Below the pieces are notes generated by a model. It saw only the letters and a list, made by a program, of their open reading frames with translations, was not told the DNA's origin and made no database searches. Below, in pieces: positions 15,120 to 23,883 of a DNA stretch of 32,098 nucleotides. Position numbers and translations under genes: made by a program. Position 1 is the stretch's first letter. Every line of letters begins with the position of its first letter. Source of the stretch: Nannocystaceae bacterium (GTDB lineage: Bacteria; Myxococcota_A; Polyangia; Nannocystales; Nannocystaceae); contig JAIBBS010000096.1 in assembly GCA_019694555.1 (NCBI GenBank), forward strand, positions 1 through 32,098. The letters run 5' to 3'.

Positions 15120-18100
15120 TCAATCCCAGGGGTTGATCGCCGGCGTGCGCAGCAGCTCCTCGACGTCTTCCATCGTCAGGCTCTTGCCGCCGGTGGCGTC
15201 GCGACCGAGCGCGCTCTCGGCCACCGCACGCTTGCGCTGGCCCAGCTCGACCATCTTCTGCTCGACGGTGTCCTCGACGACCATGCGATAGACCATCACC
15301 GGCTTGTCCTGGCCGATGCGGTGCGCGCGGTCGGTCGCCTGATCCTCGACCGCCGGGTTCCACCACGGATCGAAGTGGATGACCGTGTCGGCCTCGGTCA
15401 GCGTGAGACCGCTGCCGCCGGCCTTGAGGCTGATGAGGAACACCGGCGGGCCACCGGTGGTCTGGAACTTCCCGACCAGCTCCTCGCGGTTCTTGGTGCC
15501 GCCGTGCAGCCACAGGTACTCGATGCCGAGCTTCTCGAGCGAGGCGCCGAGGATCTTCTGCATCTCGACGAACTGCGAGAACACCAGGATCTTGCGGCCC
15601 GAGCCCACCGCGTCGGCGATGAGCTCCTCGAAGGCTTCGAGCTTGCACGATGGCGGCACCGGCGTGCCCTCGGGCAGGCCCAGCAGCTGCGGATCGCAGC
15701 AGACCTGACGCAGGCGCGTGAGCGCGGCGAGGATGGTCATCTGCGCCTTCTCCACGCCGACCTCGTCGATGCGGCCGGTGATCTCGTCCTTGGCGGCCTT
15801 GAGGATGCGGTTGTACAGGCCCAGCTGTGTGCGACCGAAGTGGCAGTAGATGACCTGCTCGGTCTTGGCCGGCAGCTCGGAGGCGACGTCTTCCTTCTTG
15901 CGCCGCATCACGAACGGACGCACGCGCGTGCGCAGCTGCTCGAGCACGCGGGTGTCGCCGTCCTCGATGGGCTTGACGTAGTTCTTCTGGAAGTCGGTCA
16001 GCTTGCCGAGGAAGCCCGGCGCGAGGAAGTCGAAGATGGCCCACAGGTCGATGAGGTGGTTCTCGACCGGCGTACCCGACATCGCCAGGCGGTGATCGCT
16101 CTTGAGCTGCTTGGCGCTCTTGGCGGTGCTGGTGGTCCAGTTCTTGATGTACTGCGCCTCGTCGAGGATCACGTAGCGGAAGCGGATCTTCGACAGCTCG
16201 TCGATGTCGCGGCGCAGGATCGCGTAGCTGGTCACGACCACGTCGGTCTTCTTGAGCAGGCGCGCGTTCTCCATGCGCTCGGGGCCGTGCCACACCAGCA
16301 GCGACAGCGACGGCGCCCACTTCGCGACCTCCTGCTTCCACACCAGCAGCACCGAGGTCGGGCACACGATCAGCGTCGGCGCGTTGCCCTCCTCCTCCTT
16401 GGCCTTGGTCAGCAGCGCCAGCGCCTGCACGGTCTTGCCCAGACCCATGTCGTCGGCGAGCACGCCGGTCATGCGGTTCTCGTGCAGCTGCCACAGCCAC
16501 GCAAAGCCGGACTTCTGGTACTCGCGCAGCTTGGCGCCCAGGGCCTTGGCCTTGCGCGGCGCCTTGGCGGCGCGCTCGCCGGTCATGCCCGCGAGCAGCG
16601 ATCGCACCTCCTTGGCCACCTCGGCGCTGGGCACCTCGGTGAGCAGCCGCGACAGCGCGCCGAGCTCGAGCGTGGAGACCTCGGCCTTGCCGTCCTTGTC
16701 GAACTGCATGTCGCCGGTCGCCTCCGCCACCGGTTGCAGGATCTTGGGATCGAGCTTGACCACGCTGCCGTCGGCGAGCGTGACCCAGCGACGGCCCTCG
16801 TGCAGCCAGCGCAGCAGGTCGCGGAACGAGATCAGATCGGTCTCGCCCTCGATGTCGACCACGGCCTCGACGTCGAGCACCGAGCCGTCGCCGCTTGACA
16901 CCGACACCCGCGGCGTCGGCGACTTGGAGCGGATCTTCGGCAGCTTGGGCACGCGCCGCTCCCAGGTCTCGGGCAGCAGCGGCAGGCCGGCGATGAGGAA
17001 CTCGATCGCTGCGTCGCCGCTGGCCACGAACGCGTCGTCGCCGGCGCTCCACTCGAGCTTGAGATCGAGCAGGGCCTTGCGCGCCGCGGCCTCGGCGTCG
17101 AGGTCGCGGTAGAACGAGATCGACGAGGTGCCCGCGGTCATCGAGTAGCGCGCGGTCTCGGGGTCCTCGCCGGCGATGCCCAGCGTGACCACGCCGTAGC
17201 GCGCGGCCAGCTGCACCTTCACGCGGTTGGGATCGCCCTCGATCGTGACGATGATCTGCTCGACGTTGCGCGCGTCGCTGGCGAGCGCGAACAGGTCGGC
17301 CCGCGGCACGCCCACGGTGTGCAGGCGCTCCGACAGCGAGTCCATCGCGGCCGCGTCGACGCGCGCGTCCATCACGATGCGCGGCTGCTTGGCGATGGCC
17401 TCGAGCACCCACGGCGGCGTGTCGAGCACCAGGAACAGCTCGCAGCTCTCGGGCGCGAGGAACCACGTGGGCGCGCCTGCGATCACGCGGCCCTTGTCGA
17501 CCTCGAAGGTGCGCGCGCTGGGCACGTGCTCGAGGTACGCGTGCAGGTCGAGCTTGCCGTCGGGTCGCGGCTCGGCGCGCACGCGCAGCGTCGCGGGATC
17601 GGTCGCGAAGCGCAGGCGGCCCAGGCCCTTGACGCTGACGTTGGCGTTGCGTGCGAAGTACAGCAGGCCCGCGAGCGCGGTGTCGTCGAGCTCGTGCGCA
17701 CCGTCGTCGCTGCGATCGATCTCCTGCGCGAGGAAGTGTCGGATCAAGCGGTCGGCCGGGGACAGGCCCTCGCGGCCGCGACCGCGGCGTGGATCGACCG
17801 CGGCGCCGCCCTGGAACGCCTGCACCAGCCAGGTGCTGCCGCGCTGCGCGATGGTGTAGCGGTGGCCGCCCGGGACCTCGCCGCCGCCGATGTCGGCGAC
17901 CCACGGGTTCTGCGTGGTCGTGATCTCGCCGCCGGACTGGTACTGCTGCCGCAGCGCGAACGCCAGCGCGACGGCGTGGTGGCAGAACTTCTCCCAGCCG
18001 TCGGAGAACGTCGGACAGGTGCACTGGGCCCCGAGTCGGCCGGGCGCCTCGAGCTTGATCGAGGTGGAGTGCGGCGCCGGCGTGGAGCCGCGCACGCGGC

Positions 18101-18245
18101 CGCTGACGGCGTCGCCACCGAACACGAGATCGACGACACCCTTGGCGTCGAACAGCTCGCGTCCGGCCTTGAAGGCCTTGGCACTGGAGATCTTGGCGAG
18201 CGCGTCGGGCTCGACGAGCGGGAGGAACGTTTCGATTGGAGTCAC
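15120..18245 (-). CDS. SWIM zinc-finger SNF2-family helicase
   Basis: A 1041-residue SF2 ATPase of the SNF2/RapA-like group, acting on nucleic-acid-bound protein complexes. An N-terminal SWIM zinc finger (C75, C77, C88, H90; CTCP and CHHA) is followed by a long bacterial SNF2-associated region. The SNF2 core has Walker A GLGKT with K604 and DEAQ at 695-698. The C-terminal helicase lobe has SLKAGGSGLTLTEAD, WWNPAVEDQATDRAHRIGQ and a VYRMV strand. SWIM plus SNF2 is a common bacterial architecture whose target is unknown. The start is uncertain: GTG at 18245 leads directly into the conserved N-terminus (VTPIETFLPL), whereas the open frame extends to 18416 with low-complexity residues. No clear ribosome site is seen before 18245. 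Confidence 0.92.
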   Translation of the reverse strand: MTPIETFLPLVEPDALAKISSAKAFKAGRELFDAKGVVDLVFGGDAVSGRVRGSTPAPHSTSIKLEAPGRLGAQCTCPTFSDGWEKFCHHAVALAFALRQQYQSGGEITTTQNPWVADIGGGEVPGGHRYTIAQRGSTWLVQAFQGGAAVDPRRGRGREGLSPADRLIRHFLAQEIDRSDDGAHELDDTALAGLLYFARNANVSVKGLGRLRFATDPATLRVRAEPRPDGKLDLHAYLEHVPSARTFEVDKGRVIAGAPTWFLAPESCELFLVLDTPPWVLEAIAKQPRIVMDARVDAAAMDSLSERLHTVGVPRADLFALASDARNVEQIIVTIEGDPNRVKVQLAARYGVVTLGIAGEDPETARYSMTAGTSSISFYRDLDAEAAARKALLDLKLEWSAGDDAFVASGDAAIEFLIAGLPLLPETWERRVPKLPKIRSKSPTPRVSVSSGDGSVLDVEAVVDIEGETDLISFRDLLRWLHEGRRWVTLADGSVVKLDPKILQPVAEATGDMQFDKDGKAEVSTLELGALSRLLTEVPSAEVAKEVRSLLAGMTGERAAKAPRKAKALGAKLREYQKSGFAWLWQLHENRMTGVLADDMGLGKTVQALALLTKAKEEEGNAPTLIVCPTSVLLVWKQEVAKWAPSLSLLVWHGPERMENARLLKKTDVVVTSYAILRRDIDELSKIRFRYVILDEAQYIKNWTTSTAKSAKQLKSDHRLAMSGTPVENHLIDLWAIFDFLAPGFLGKLTDFQKNYVKPIEDGDTRVLEQLRTRVRPFVMRRKKEDVASELPAKTEQVIYCHFGRTQLGLYNRILKAAKDEITGRIDEVGVEKAQMTILAALTRLRQVCCDPQLLGLPEGTPVPPSCKLEAFEELIADAVGSGRKILVFSQFVEMQKILGASLEKLGIEYLWLHGGTKNREELVGKFQTTGGPPVFLISLKAGGSGLTLTEADTVIHFDPWWNPAVEDQATDRAHRIGQDKPVMVYRMVVEDTVEQKMVELGQRKRAVAESALGRDATGGKSLTMEDVEELLRTPAINPWD

Positions 18246-18547
18246 GGGCGAGACCGCGGGATCGAGTTGTGCGCGCGGCCTGCTTTCGGCGCGCGTGGGG
18301 CCGGTCGAATCGCTGCGTTCGAACGGCGCAGCGTGTGGGCCCGGCCCGGTTGCGTCGCGAGCGGCGCGTCCTCGGCAGTAGACCGACGACGCGGGCGGCT
18401 CGCGAGCCACCATCACGTTTCGGACCCCGGTCTACCACCGAACGATCGCGGCCGCGAGGGCGACGCCGCCGGGGGCGGGTTTTTCGGCGGCATTTCGCTG
18501 GGTTGCGCGCACACACCGGCGCGCGTCGGGTACGCTTGGGGCCGGCG
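18246..18547. other. Intergenic region between divergent SNF2 and methyltransferase genes
   Basis: About 300 bases shared by the divergent SNF2 (minus) and methyltransferase (plus) genes. The SNF2 reading frame is open to 18416 but the translation looks non-coding. Two 12-base palindromes stand out: 18397-18408 (GGCTCGCGAGCC) and 18446-18457 (TCGCGGCCGCGA). Either may bind a regulator, but such palindromes are frequent in GC-rich DNA. No gene was seen here. Confidence 0.5.
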
Positions 18548-19618
18548 ATGACCGAGGGATTGCGTGCCGACGACGCCGGCGTGCTGTTGCTGTCGCGCGC
18601 GCTCGCCACGGTCGACCCGCGTGGCGTGCTCGTGGTCCATGCGGGTGCGTTGCCGGGTCTGCGCGGGCCCGCGACGCGCATCGTGCTCGACGTGCGCGAG
18701 CTGGTCGGCGCGCGCGATCGCTGCATCCGCGCCGACGACGGGCCCGCGCTCGCGGCGCTGCGCGACTTCAGCGACGCCGCGGTGTGGCCGCGCGCGCACC
18801 TGGGCAAGGACTTCAGCTTCGCGTGCCTGGCCCTGGGTGCCCGCGCGCTGCGACCCGGCGGCGCGCTGTGGTGCTGCGCGCGCAAACAGAAGGGCGCACA
18901 GAGCCTGGCCGACGCGATGGTGGCGCTGCTGGGCAACGTCGAGACCGTCGCGCGCGACGAGGGCTACCGCCTGATGAAGAGCGTGTTCGAGGACCAACGC
19001 GATCTCGCGCTGGCGCAGCAGTGGATCGACGTGCGCTACGCGTTCACGGAGCCGGTGCTGGGTCCGCTGCCGATGCACGCCGCACCGGGGGTGTTCTCGC
19101 GCCGCGAGCTCGATGACGGCACCCGGCAGCTCATCGCGCACGTCGCCGCGTGGGCCGACCGCGTCGGCGCGGCGCCGGCGGTGGTGCTGGATCTGTGCGC
19201 CGGCATCGGTCCGTTGGTTCGCTTCGCCAGCGTGCGCTTCGAGCACGCGCGCCTGCTCGCGATCGAGAGCAACCTCGTGGCCGCATCGCTGCTGCGCGAC
19301 AACCTCGCGGACGCGCGCGATCGCCTGACGCTGTGGGTGCGCGACGGCCTGCCGCCGCCGGCCCAGGCGTCGCGCGAGGACGGCGGCGTCGCGCCCGGCA
19401 GCGTGTCGCTCGCGCTGGTCAATCCGCCGACGCACGCGGAGCGCGGGGCCCTGGTCGCGCTGCTGCGGGGGCTGCGTCCGTGGATGGCGCCGGGCGGCGA
19501 CGCGTTCGTGGTGGTGTCGCGCGCGGGGGTCTCGAGCGAAGGTCTGCACGAGGCGGGCGCGCACGTCGACGCGACCACGGTCGCGGGCTACACGATCCTG
19601 TACGCGCACTGGCCCTGA
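18548..19618 (+). CDS. RsmC/RlmG-like class I SAM methyltransferase
   Basis: 356 residues. The C-terminal half is a Rossmann methyltransferase: motif I VVLDLCAGIGPL (D215), an acidic loop LLAIESN, and motif IV NPPT (N292-T295) typical of N-methylating enzymes that act on exocyclic amino groups. The N-terminal half (DAAVWPRAHLGKDF, CLALGARALRPGGALWCC) looks like a degenerate methyltransferase domain, so the two-domain layout resembles the RsmC/RlmG guanine-N2 rRNA enzymes. The substrate is not proven. The ATG at 18548 is preceded by GGGG at about 18540. It is convergent with the small lipoprotein gene, 10 bases away. Confidence 0.8.
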   Translation: MTEGLRADDAGVLLLSRALATVDPRGVLVVHAGALPGLRGPATRIVLDVRELVGARDRCIRADDGPALAALRDFSDAAVWPRAHLGKDFSFACLALGARALRPGGALWCCARKQKGAQSLADAMVALLGNVETVARDEGYRLMKSVFEDQRDLALAQQWIDVRYAFTEPVLGPLPMHAAPGVFSRRELDDGTRQLIAHVAAWADRVGAAPAVVLDLCAGIGPLVRFASVRFEHARLLAIESNLVAASLLRDNLADARDRLTLWVRDGLPPPAQASREDGGVAPGSVSLALVNPPTHAERGALVALLRGLRPWMAPGGDAFVVVSRAGVSSEGLHEAGAHVDATTVAGYTILYAHWP

Positions 19619-19628
19619 GCCGTGCGCG

Positions 19629-19871
19629 TCAACCTCCGCAGCGACGCGGGCGTTCGAGCTCGTCGACGCACTGCGGCGGCAGCCACACCGCCGCGGCCTC
19701 CTGCGCGATGGACATCGTCGCGCGGGTCGAGTGCGCCGGCATCGCGATGCCGCTGCGGAGGTTCATCTCGGGTTCGAGCGCGTCCGCAGGCATCGCGAGG
19801 ATCGCCGTCGAGGGCGCGCGGGCGCAGCCAGCCAGCACCAGCGTCAGCACGAGCGTGCAGCGTGCCGCCAT
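19629..19871 (-). CDS. Small uncharacterised lipoprotein (80 residues)
   Basis: 80 residues. A clear signal peptide ends in LVLAGC (lipobox Cys near residue 16), followed by a short mature part with one late Cys pair (PPQCVDEL, RRCGG). The ATG at 19871 is 2 bases after the stop of the upstream membrane protein gene, so the two are probably co-translated. No family was recognised. It is convergent with the methyltransferase gene. Confidence 0.75.
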   Translation of the reverse strand: MAARCTLVLTLVLAGCARAPSTAILAMPADALEPEMNLRSGIAMPAHSTRATMSIAQEAAAVWLPPQCVDELERPRRCGG

Positions 19872-19873
19872 GG

Positions 19874-20725
19874 TCAGAACCGCATCCCCAGCGTGAGCCC
19901 GGCGCCACCGCGGTGCAGCGTCGGCGCTGCGATCACGCGACCCAGCGCGTACGCGTCGCGATCGCGGCGGTAGCGTGCGCCCCAGGTGGTCAGCGCGAGG
20001 CCGGTGCCCGCGGCCGCGACCGACAGATCCATCAACGCGCGCGACATGCCGTAGCGACAGTTGCCGTCTCTTTCGTAGGGACTGCCGCTGGACATCACGC
20101 AGCGGTACCACATCACGTCGTTCGCGAGCCCGAGGATCACGCCGCCCGCGAGCAGCGCGGCGCCGGCGATCCGCGTCGCGCGGACCGATCGACGGCGGCG
20201 TGCGACGGCGTCGGCGAAGGCATCGTGGCCGCCGCGGACGTGGCCCCCCGCGCCCACGAACGCGAGTGCGCTGGCTGCGAACGCGTGCTCGATGCCACCG
20301 ACGGCACAGCCGCCGCACACCAGGACGTCACCGAGCTGGAACAGCCCCATCATCGCGAACAGACCCGCGCCGGTGCCGAGCAGTCCACTGCCACGCCACC
20401 GCGGCGCGCCGACGCGGACCCAACCCGCCGGCGCGCTGTCGCGCTCGATCGGCGATGGCTCGTCGATCGCTGCCAGCGGTGGGGGCGGCGCGAGCGGGGC
20501 CGGTGCGACGGTCGGACTCGGCGGCGCGCTCGCGGCCGGTGCGGGCACCTCACCGAACGGATCGGTGGCGACGGTCGTCGGCGTCGTGTCGGTCGGCGAG
20601 GCGACCGCGTCGGCGCTGCCGGCCGGCCGCTGCACGGGGGCCGGCGCCGCATCGACCACGGCGGGTTCGGGCAACACGGGCGGACCCCAGGACCCAAGCG
20701 CGAGCACGAGCAACGAAGCCAACAT
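19874..20725 (-). CDS. Uncharacterised Pro/Ala-rich membrane protein
   Basis: 283 residues. A short signal-anchor (MLASLLVLALG) is followed by a Pro/Ala/Thr-rich stretch to about residue 100. After that there are three to four hydrophobic segments (about 110-160 with GTGAGLFAMMGLFQLGDV, about 185-200 GAALLAGGVILGLAND, and about 230-245), Gly-rich helices and an Arg-rich loop. Cysteines cluster at VCGGC and YRCVM/GNCRYG. The architecture resembles myxobacterial low-complexity-plus-membrane proteins often annotated as hypothetical. The downstream 80-residue lipoprotein gene starts 2 bases after its stop. The function is unknown. Confidence 0.75.
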   Translation of the reverse strand: MLASLLVLALGSWGPPVLPEPAVVDAAPAPVQRPAGSADAVASPTDTTPTTVATDPFGEVPAPAASAPPSPTVAPAPLAPPPPLAAIDEPSPIERDSAPAGWVRVGAPRWRGSGLLGTGAGLFAMMGLFQLGDVLVCGGCAVGGIEHAFAASALAFVGAGGHVRGGHDAFADAVARRRRSVRATRIAGAALLAGGVILGLANDVMWYRCVMSSGSPYERDGNCRYGMSRALMDLSVAAAGTGLALTTWGARYRRDRDAYALGRVIAAPTLHRGGAGLTLGMRF

Positions 20726-20741
20726 GGATTGCCTCAGTGCA

Positions 20742-20767
20742 GGGGCCAGGCCCCGCCACCATGGTGG
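20742..20767. promoter_or_regulatory. Two adjacent inverted repeats upstream of the Pro/Ala-rich membrane gene
   Basis: GGGGCCAGGCCCC at 20742-20754 and a perfect 12-base palindrome CCACCATGGTGG at 20756-20767 lie in the 146-base gap before the start at 20725 and after the upstream gene stop at 20872. They may form a leader hairpin, a terminator for the upstream gene or a binding site. No U-tract follows. Evidence is structural only. Confidence 0.3.
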
Positions 20768-20871
20768 TGTCCGCGGTGCGCTCGACGATCGTGATCACCG
20801 GCGCTTTCGCGGCCCGCGCGGTGACGCGACGCTCCAACGGGCAGGACCGCGATGTCGCGCGACCGCGCGCG

Positions 20872-21264
20872 TCAACGCAGCGGGGTCAGTCGCGACTCGG
20901 GCCGGCTGCGCGGCGTGGCCTGCCGACGCAACGCCGACAACGCCACCGCGTAGATGGCCCAGAAGCCGATGCCGACCACGAAGCCCTGCAGCGCGCTGCC
21001 GAACACCGGCGCCTCGGCATGGATGTCGCGCAGCTCGCTGCCGGCGCGGATCGTGGTCAGCACGAAGAAGAACAGCGCGATGGTCGTGCCGACCGCGCGC
21101 ACCAGGCCCAGGCCCGAGACCGGACGCGCGCGCGCGATGCCGGGGCGGCCGCGCTCGAGGTACTGCAGCAGCAACCGCACCCACGCGCCCAGCATCGGGA
21201 ACAGCAGGAAGCCGGTGATGCCGGCGAGGCCGGGCACGGCCTCGCGCAGCTGCTCGGTCGGCAT
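20872..21264 (-). CDS. Small three-TM membrane protein
   Basis: 130 residues, very hydrophobic. Three transmembrane segments are visible: about 12-36 (LAGITGFLLFPMLGAWVRLL), about 52-71 (VRAVGTTIALFFFVLTTI) and about 90-110 (GFVVGIGFWAIYAVALSAL), with an Arg-rich C-terminus. The ATG at 21264 is preceded by GGTGAGG with a 5-base gap, which is a good ribosome site; an upstream ATG at 21300 lacks one. The gene starts 55 bases after the end of the HEXXH protease-like gene on the same strand, so it may be in one operon. No family was recognised. Confidence 0.75.
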   Translation of the reverse strand: MPTEQLREAVPGLAGITGFLLFPMLGAWVRLLLQYLERGRPGIARARPVSGLGLVRAVGTTIALFFFVLTTIRAGSELRDIHAEAPVFGSALQGFVVGIGFWAIYAVALSALRRQATPRSRPESRLTPLR

Positions 21265-21319
21265 CGCGACCTCACCGGGGAGAAACCAGGCCCAGAGCAT
21301 CGGCGTCGCGGCCACGCTA

Positions 21320-22726
21320 TCAGATCCCGAAGCTGACCCACGCCCACGACCAGAACTCGCGACCGAGCGCCCGCAGATCGCTGCCGAAGTCGCGCGGCGC
21401 CAGCGGTGCCAGCTCGGTCGAGCCGCGCGCGGCCATCTCCACCATCGCGGCATCGAGCGCGGCGGTGCGCCCGGGGTCGGACAGCAGCCAGCGCACGAAC
21501 AGCGTCGCCTGCCAGTAGCGCTCGGTCGCGATCGGCCGGCCATCGAGCAGCTCGCGCAGATGCGACATCGCGTCGGCGCGACGCAGGCCACGGCGGTACA
21601 CCGGCGCGAGATCCTGCCGCGACCACGGCAGCTGCTCGAGCACCGCGAGGCCCTCGAACAACCAGCTGCGCTGCGCCGCGAGATCCCACGCGCGCTCGAA
21701 CAGCGCGTGGTGGGCCTCGTGCACGTAGGTCGGTCGCACCGCACCGTAGCGGTCGTCGAACGATGCGGTCGCGATGCCCTGCCAGGTGTAGCCCTCGTCC
21801 GCCGACAGCGGCGCGAGCGTCCGGCCCACGCGCGCGCTGGTGCGGCGCCAGAACCGGCGGTAGGCCGCGTCGTCGCGGAACACCAGCAGCGGCACCACCG
21901 AGCGCAGCGGCGGCATCGACGGCAGCACCGCGCGCGTGTGCGCGTGCATGCCGTCGAGCGCATCGAGCACCGCGCGGACATCGAGGGCGGGCGCATCGGT
22001 GAGCAGCGCGAAGGCGCCGCGACGGTGCACGTGGACCTGGCCGGGGTCGTCGAAGGTCTCGCGCAGCGTCGCGAGCAGACGGTCGTCGGCGCTGGTGCTG
22101 CCGTCGCCCAGCAGCTCGACCGCGCGCAGCTCGAGCTCACCGGCGTCGACGAAGTGCAGGCCCCAACGCACCGCGCGGCTGGCCAGCGCCACGCGGCCGC
22201 GCTCGTAGTGGAAGTCGACCAGCGCCGCGTCGAGGCGCTGCGAGCCCTCGACCAACGCCAGCGGTCGCAGCAGCCGCGCACCGGTGATGCCGTCGACCAG
22301 CTCGAGCTCGACGCGGATCGGCTTGGGCGCATACACGGTCACCGCCATGCGCTCCGCCAGCGCCATCGGCAGCGTCGACTCGGGCGCGATGCGCAGGTGA
22401 CCGCCCGCGGCGCCGCGCAGGCGCAGGCCCGCGCCGGGCTCGGCGGGCTCGGCCGACAGCGTGACGCCGACGGCTTCGATCCACGGCGAGCGCACGGGTT
22501 CGTCGCCCAGGAACGCGCGGCGGTACAACAGGCCGCCGCGCGTCGCAGGCCCCGGTGTCGCGGGCGGCGGTTCGGGCTCGACCGTGCACGGCGGATCGAT
22601 CGGCCGCGGTGCGAACGGACCCTGCGGCAACCATCCGACCAGCACCGCGAGCAGCACCGTCATCGCGCCGGCCCATGCGAGCGCGGTGTCGAGCGGCGGG
22701 CGGGCGCGTGCGGGCACCGGATCCAC
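21320..22726 (-). CDS. Membrane-anchored gluzincin-type HEXXH protein
   Basis: 468 residues. An N-terminal transmembrane segment (about 12-32, LAWAGAMTVLLAVLVGW) is followed by a large extracytoplasmic part with beta-rich stretches (about 60-230). A HEAHH motif (H336, E337, H340) with E358 in WLFEGLAVLE gives a gluzincin-type HEXXH + Glu zinc site, as in the peptidase MA-like family. Peptidase activity is therefore plausible but the substrate is unknown. The GTG start at 22726 (another GTG is at 22717) was chosen as it precedes the anchor; the open frame upstream is not convincing. It is the first gene of a minus-strand membrane string and is divergent from hemF. Confidence 0.8.
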   Translation of the reverse strand: MDPVPARARPPLDTALAWAGAMTVLLAVLVGWLPQGPFAPRPIDPPCTVEPEPPPATPGPATRGGLLYRRAFLGDEPVRSPWIEAVGVTLSAEPAEPGAGLRLRGAAGGHLRIAPESTLPMALAERMAVTVYAPKPIRVELELVDGITGARLLRPLALVEGSQRLDAALVDFHYERGRVALASRAVRWGLHFVDAGELELRAVELLGDGSTSADDRLLATLRETFDDPGQVHVHRRGAFALLTDAPALDVRAVLDALDGMHAHTRAVLPSMPPLRSVVPLLVFRDDAAYRRFWRRTSARVGRTLAPLSADEGYTWQGIATASFDDRYGAVRPTYVHEAHHALFERAWDLAAQRSWLFEGLAVLEQLPWSRQDLAPVYRRGLRRADAMSHLRELLDGRPIATERYWQATLFVRWLLSDPGRTAALDAAMVEMAARGSTELAPLAPRDFGSDLRALGREFWSWAWVSFGI

Positions 22727-22891
22727 ATTCGATCGTGGCGCAGCCGCTGCGCGCGGGCCAGCGCGCACGACGTGGGCTGGCGCATTGCGGCGCACCGGGC
22801 CCACGCGCGCGGCCGGACGCCCGCGGACCCTGCGTCCGGGCATCGGCCTCGCGGCCCGCGCCGGCTGCGGTCGCTTGGTATGCTGCCGGCC

Positions 22892-23818
22892 ATGTCGGAC
22901 GCGCGATCCTCGTTCCAGGCGCGGGTGCAGACCGTGATCGGTCGCCTCCAAGACGTCATCTGCGAAGGGCTCGAGGGGCTCGAGCGCGAGGGCGGTGGCG
23001 AGGCCTCGTTCCGGCCCGACTCGTGGGTGCGCGACGGCGGCGGCGGCGGCACCTCGCGCGTGCTGCTCGACGGCACCGTGTTCGAGAAGGGCGGCGTCAA
23101 CGTCTCGGCGGTGCACGGCGAGATGTCGTCCAACTTCGCCAAGGACCTGCCCGGCAGCGGTAACCAGTTCTTCGCCTGCGGCGTGTCACTGGTGATCCAC
23201 CCGCGCAACCCGTGGGTGCCGACGGTACACGCCAACTTCCGCCACATCGAGCACGGCGACAAGCGCTGGTTCGGCGGCGGCGCCGATCTGACACCGTACT
23301 ACTACTTCCCCGAGGACGAGGCCCACTTCCACGCGGTGTGGCAGGCGTACTGCGAGCGCCACGCCGCGCACCTCGATCACGGCAAGGTCCGCGACTGGTG
23401 CGACCGCTACTTCTTCCTGCCGCATCGCGGCGAGCGTCGCGGCGTCGGCGGCATCTTCTTCGACTACCTCTACGTCGACGAGTCGCGGGCCGACCACGCC
23501 GACGCGCTGCTCGACATGATCGACGACGGTGGTCGTCACTTCGTCGAGGCCTACGCGCCCATCGTACGCCGGCGCATGCAGACGCCGTGGGGCGAGCGCG
23601 AGCGTTCGTGGCAGAAGCTGCGCCGCGGTCGCTACGTCGAGTTCAACCTGCTGTACGACCGCGGCACCGTGTTCGGCCTGCGCACCGGCGGACGCACCGA
23701 GTCCATCCTCATGTCGCTGCCGCCCGACGTGCGCTGGGGCTACAACGAGGAGCCCGCGGCGGGGACGCCCGAGGCCGCGCTGCTCGAGCGGGTCCGCCGG
23801 CCGCCGCCGCCCGAGTGA
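22892..23818 (+). CDS. hemF: Oxygen-dependent coproporphyrinogen III oxidase
   Basis: 308 residues, close to the usual HemF length. HemF uses O2 to decarboxylate two propionates of coproporphyrinogen III to give protoporphyrinogen IX in heme synthesis, in the cytosol. Family motifs are clear: a GGGGTSRVL loop, FEKGGVNVSAVHG, RNPWVPTVHANFRH, WFGGGADLTPYYY, GGIFFDYLY, and the late signature YVEFNLLYDRGTVFGL followed by GGRTESILMSLPP. The ATG at 22892 has a second in-frame ATG 12 bases upstream; the shorter start is used. It is divergent from the HEXXH gene and followed by the terminator of the convergent sigma-factor gene. An aerobic or microaerobic lifestyle is implied. Confidence 0.97.
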   Translation: MSDARSSFQARVQTVIGRLQDVICEGLEGLEREGGGEASFRPDSWVRDGGGGGTSRVLLDGTVFEKGGVNVSAVHGEMSSNFAKDLPGSGNQFFACGVSLVIHPRNPWVPTVHANFRHIEHGDKRWFGGGADLTPYYYFPEDEAHFHAVWQAYCERHAAHLDHGKVRDWCDRYFFLPHRGERRGVGGIFFDYLYVDESRADHADALLDMIDDGGRHFVEAYAPIVRRRMQTPWGERERSWQKLRRGRYVEFNLLYDRGTVFGLRTGGRTESILMSLPPDVRWGYNEEPAAGTPEAALLERVRRPPPPE

Positions 23819-23851
23819 GGCCGGCCCACCAGGGGGGCTGCCACGCCGGCG

Positions 23852-23882
23852 AAAAAATCGCGACCCCGGGCCCGCGGTCGCG
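23852..23882 (-). terminator. Rho-independent terminator of the sigma-factor gene
   Basis: On the minus strand, two bases after the sigma-factor stop (23884), a perfect 7-bp stem (CGCGACC/GGTCGCG, loop of ten) is followed by six T's (A-tract at 23852-23857 on plus). This is a textbook intrinsic terminator. It also lies 33 bases after the convergent hemF stop and may stop that transcript as well. Confidence 0.82.
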
Positions 23883-23883
23883 T

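Noticed and set aside
14992..18936. A 1314-residue minus-strand frame covering the SNF2 gene
   Set aside because: It is out of frame with the helicase motifs, and its Arg-rich translation lacks domains.
20954..22880. Long upstream extension of hemF
   Set aside because: It is open only because of GC bias and lies antisense to the HEXXH and 3-TM genes. HemF homology begins at about 22892.
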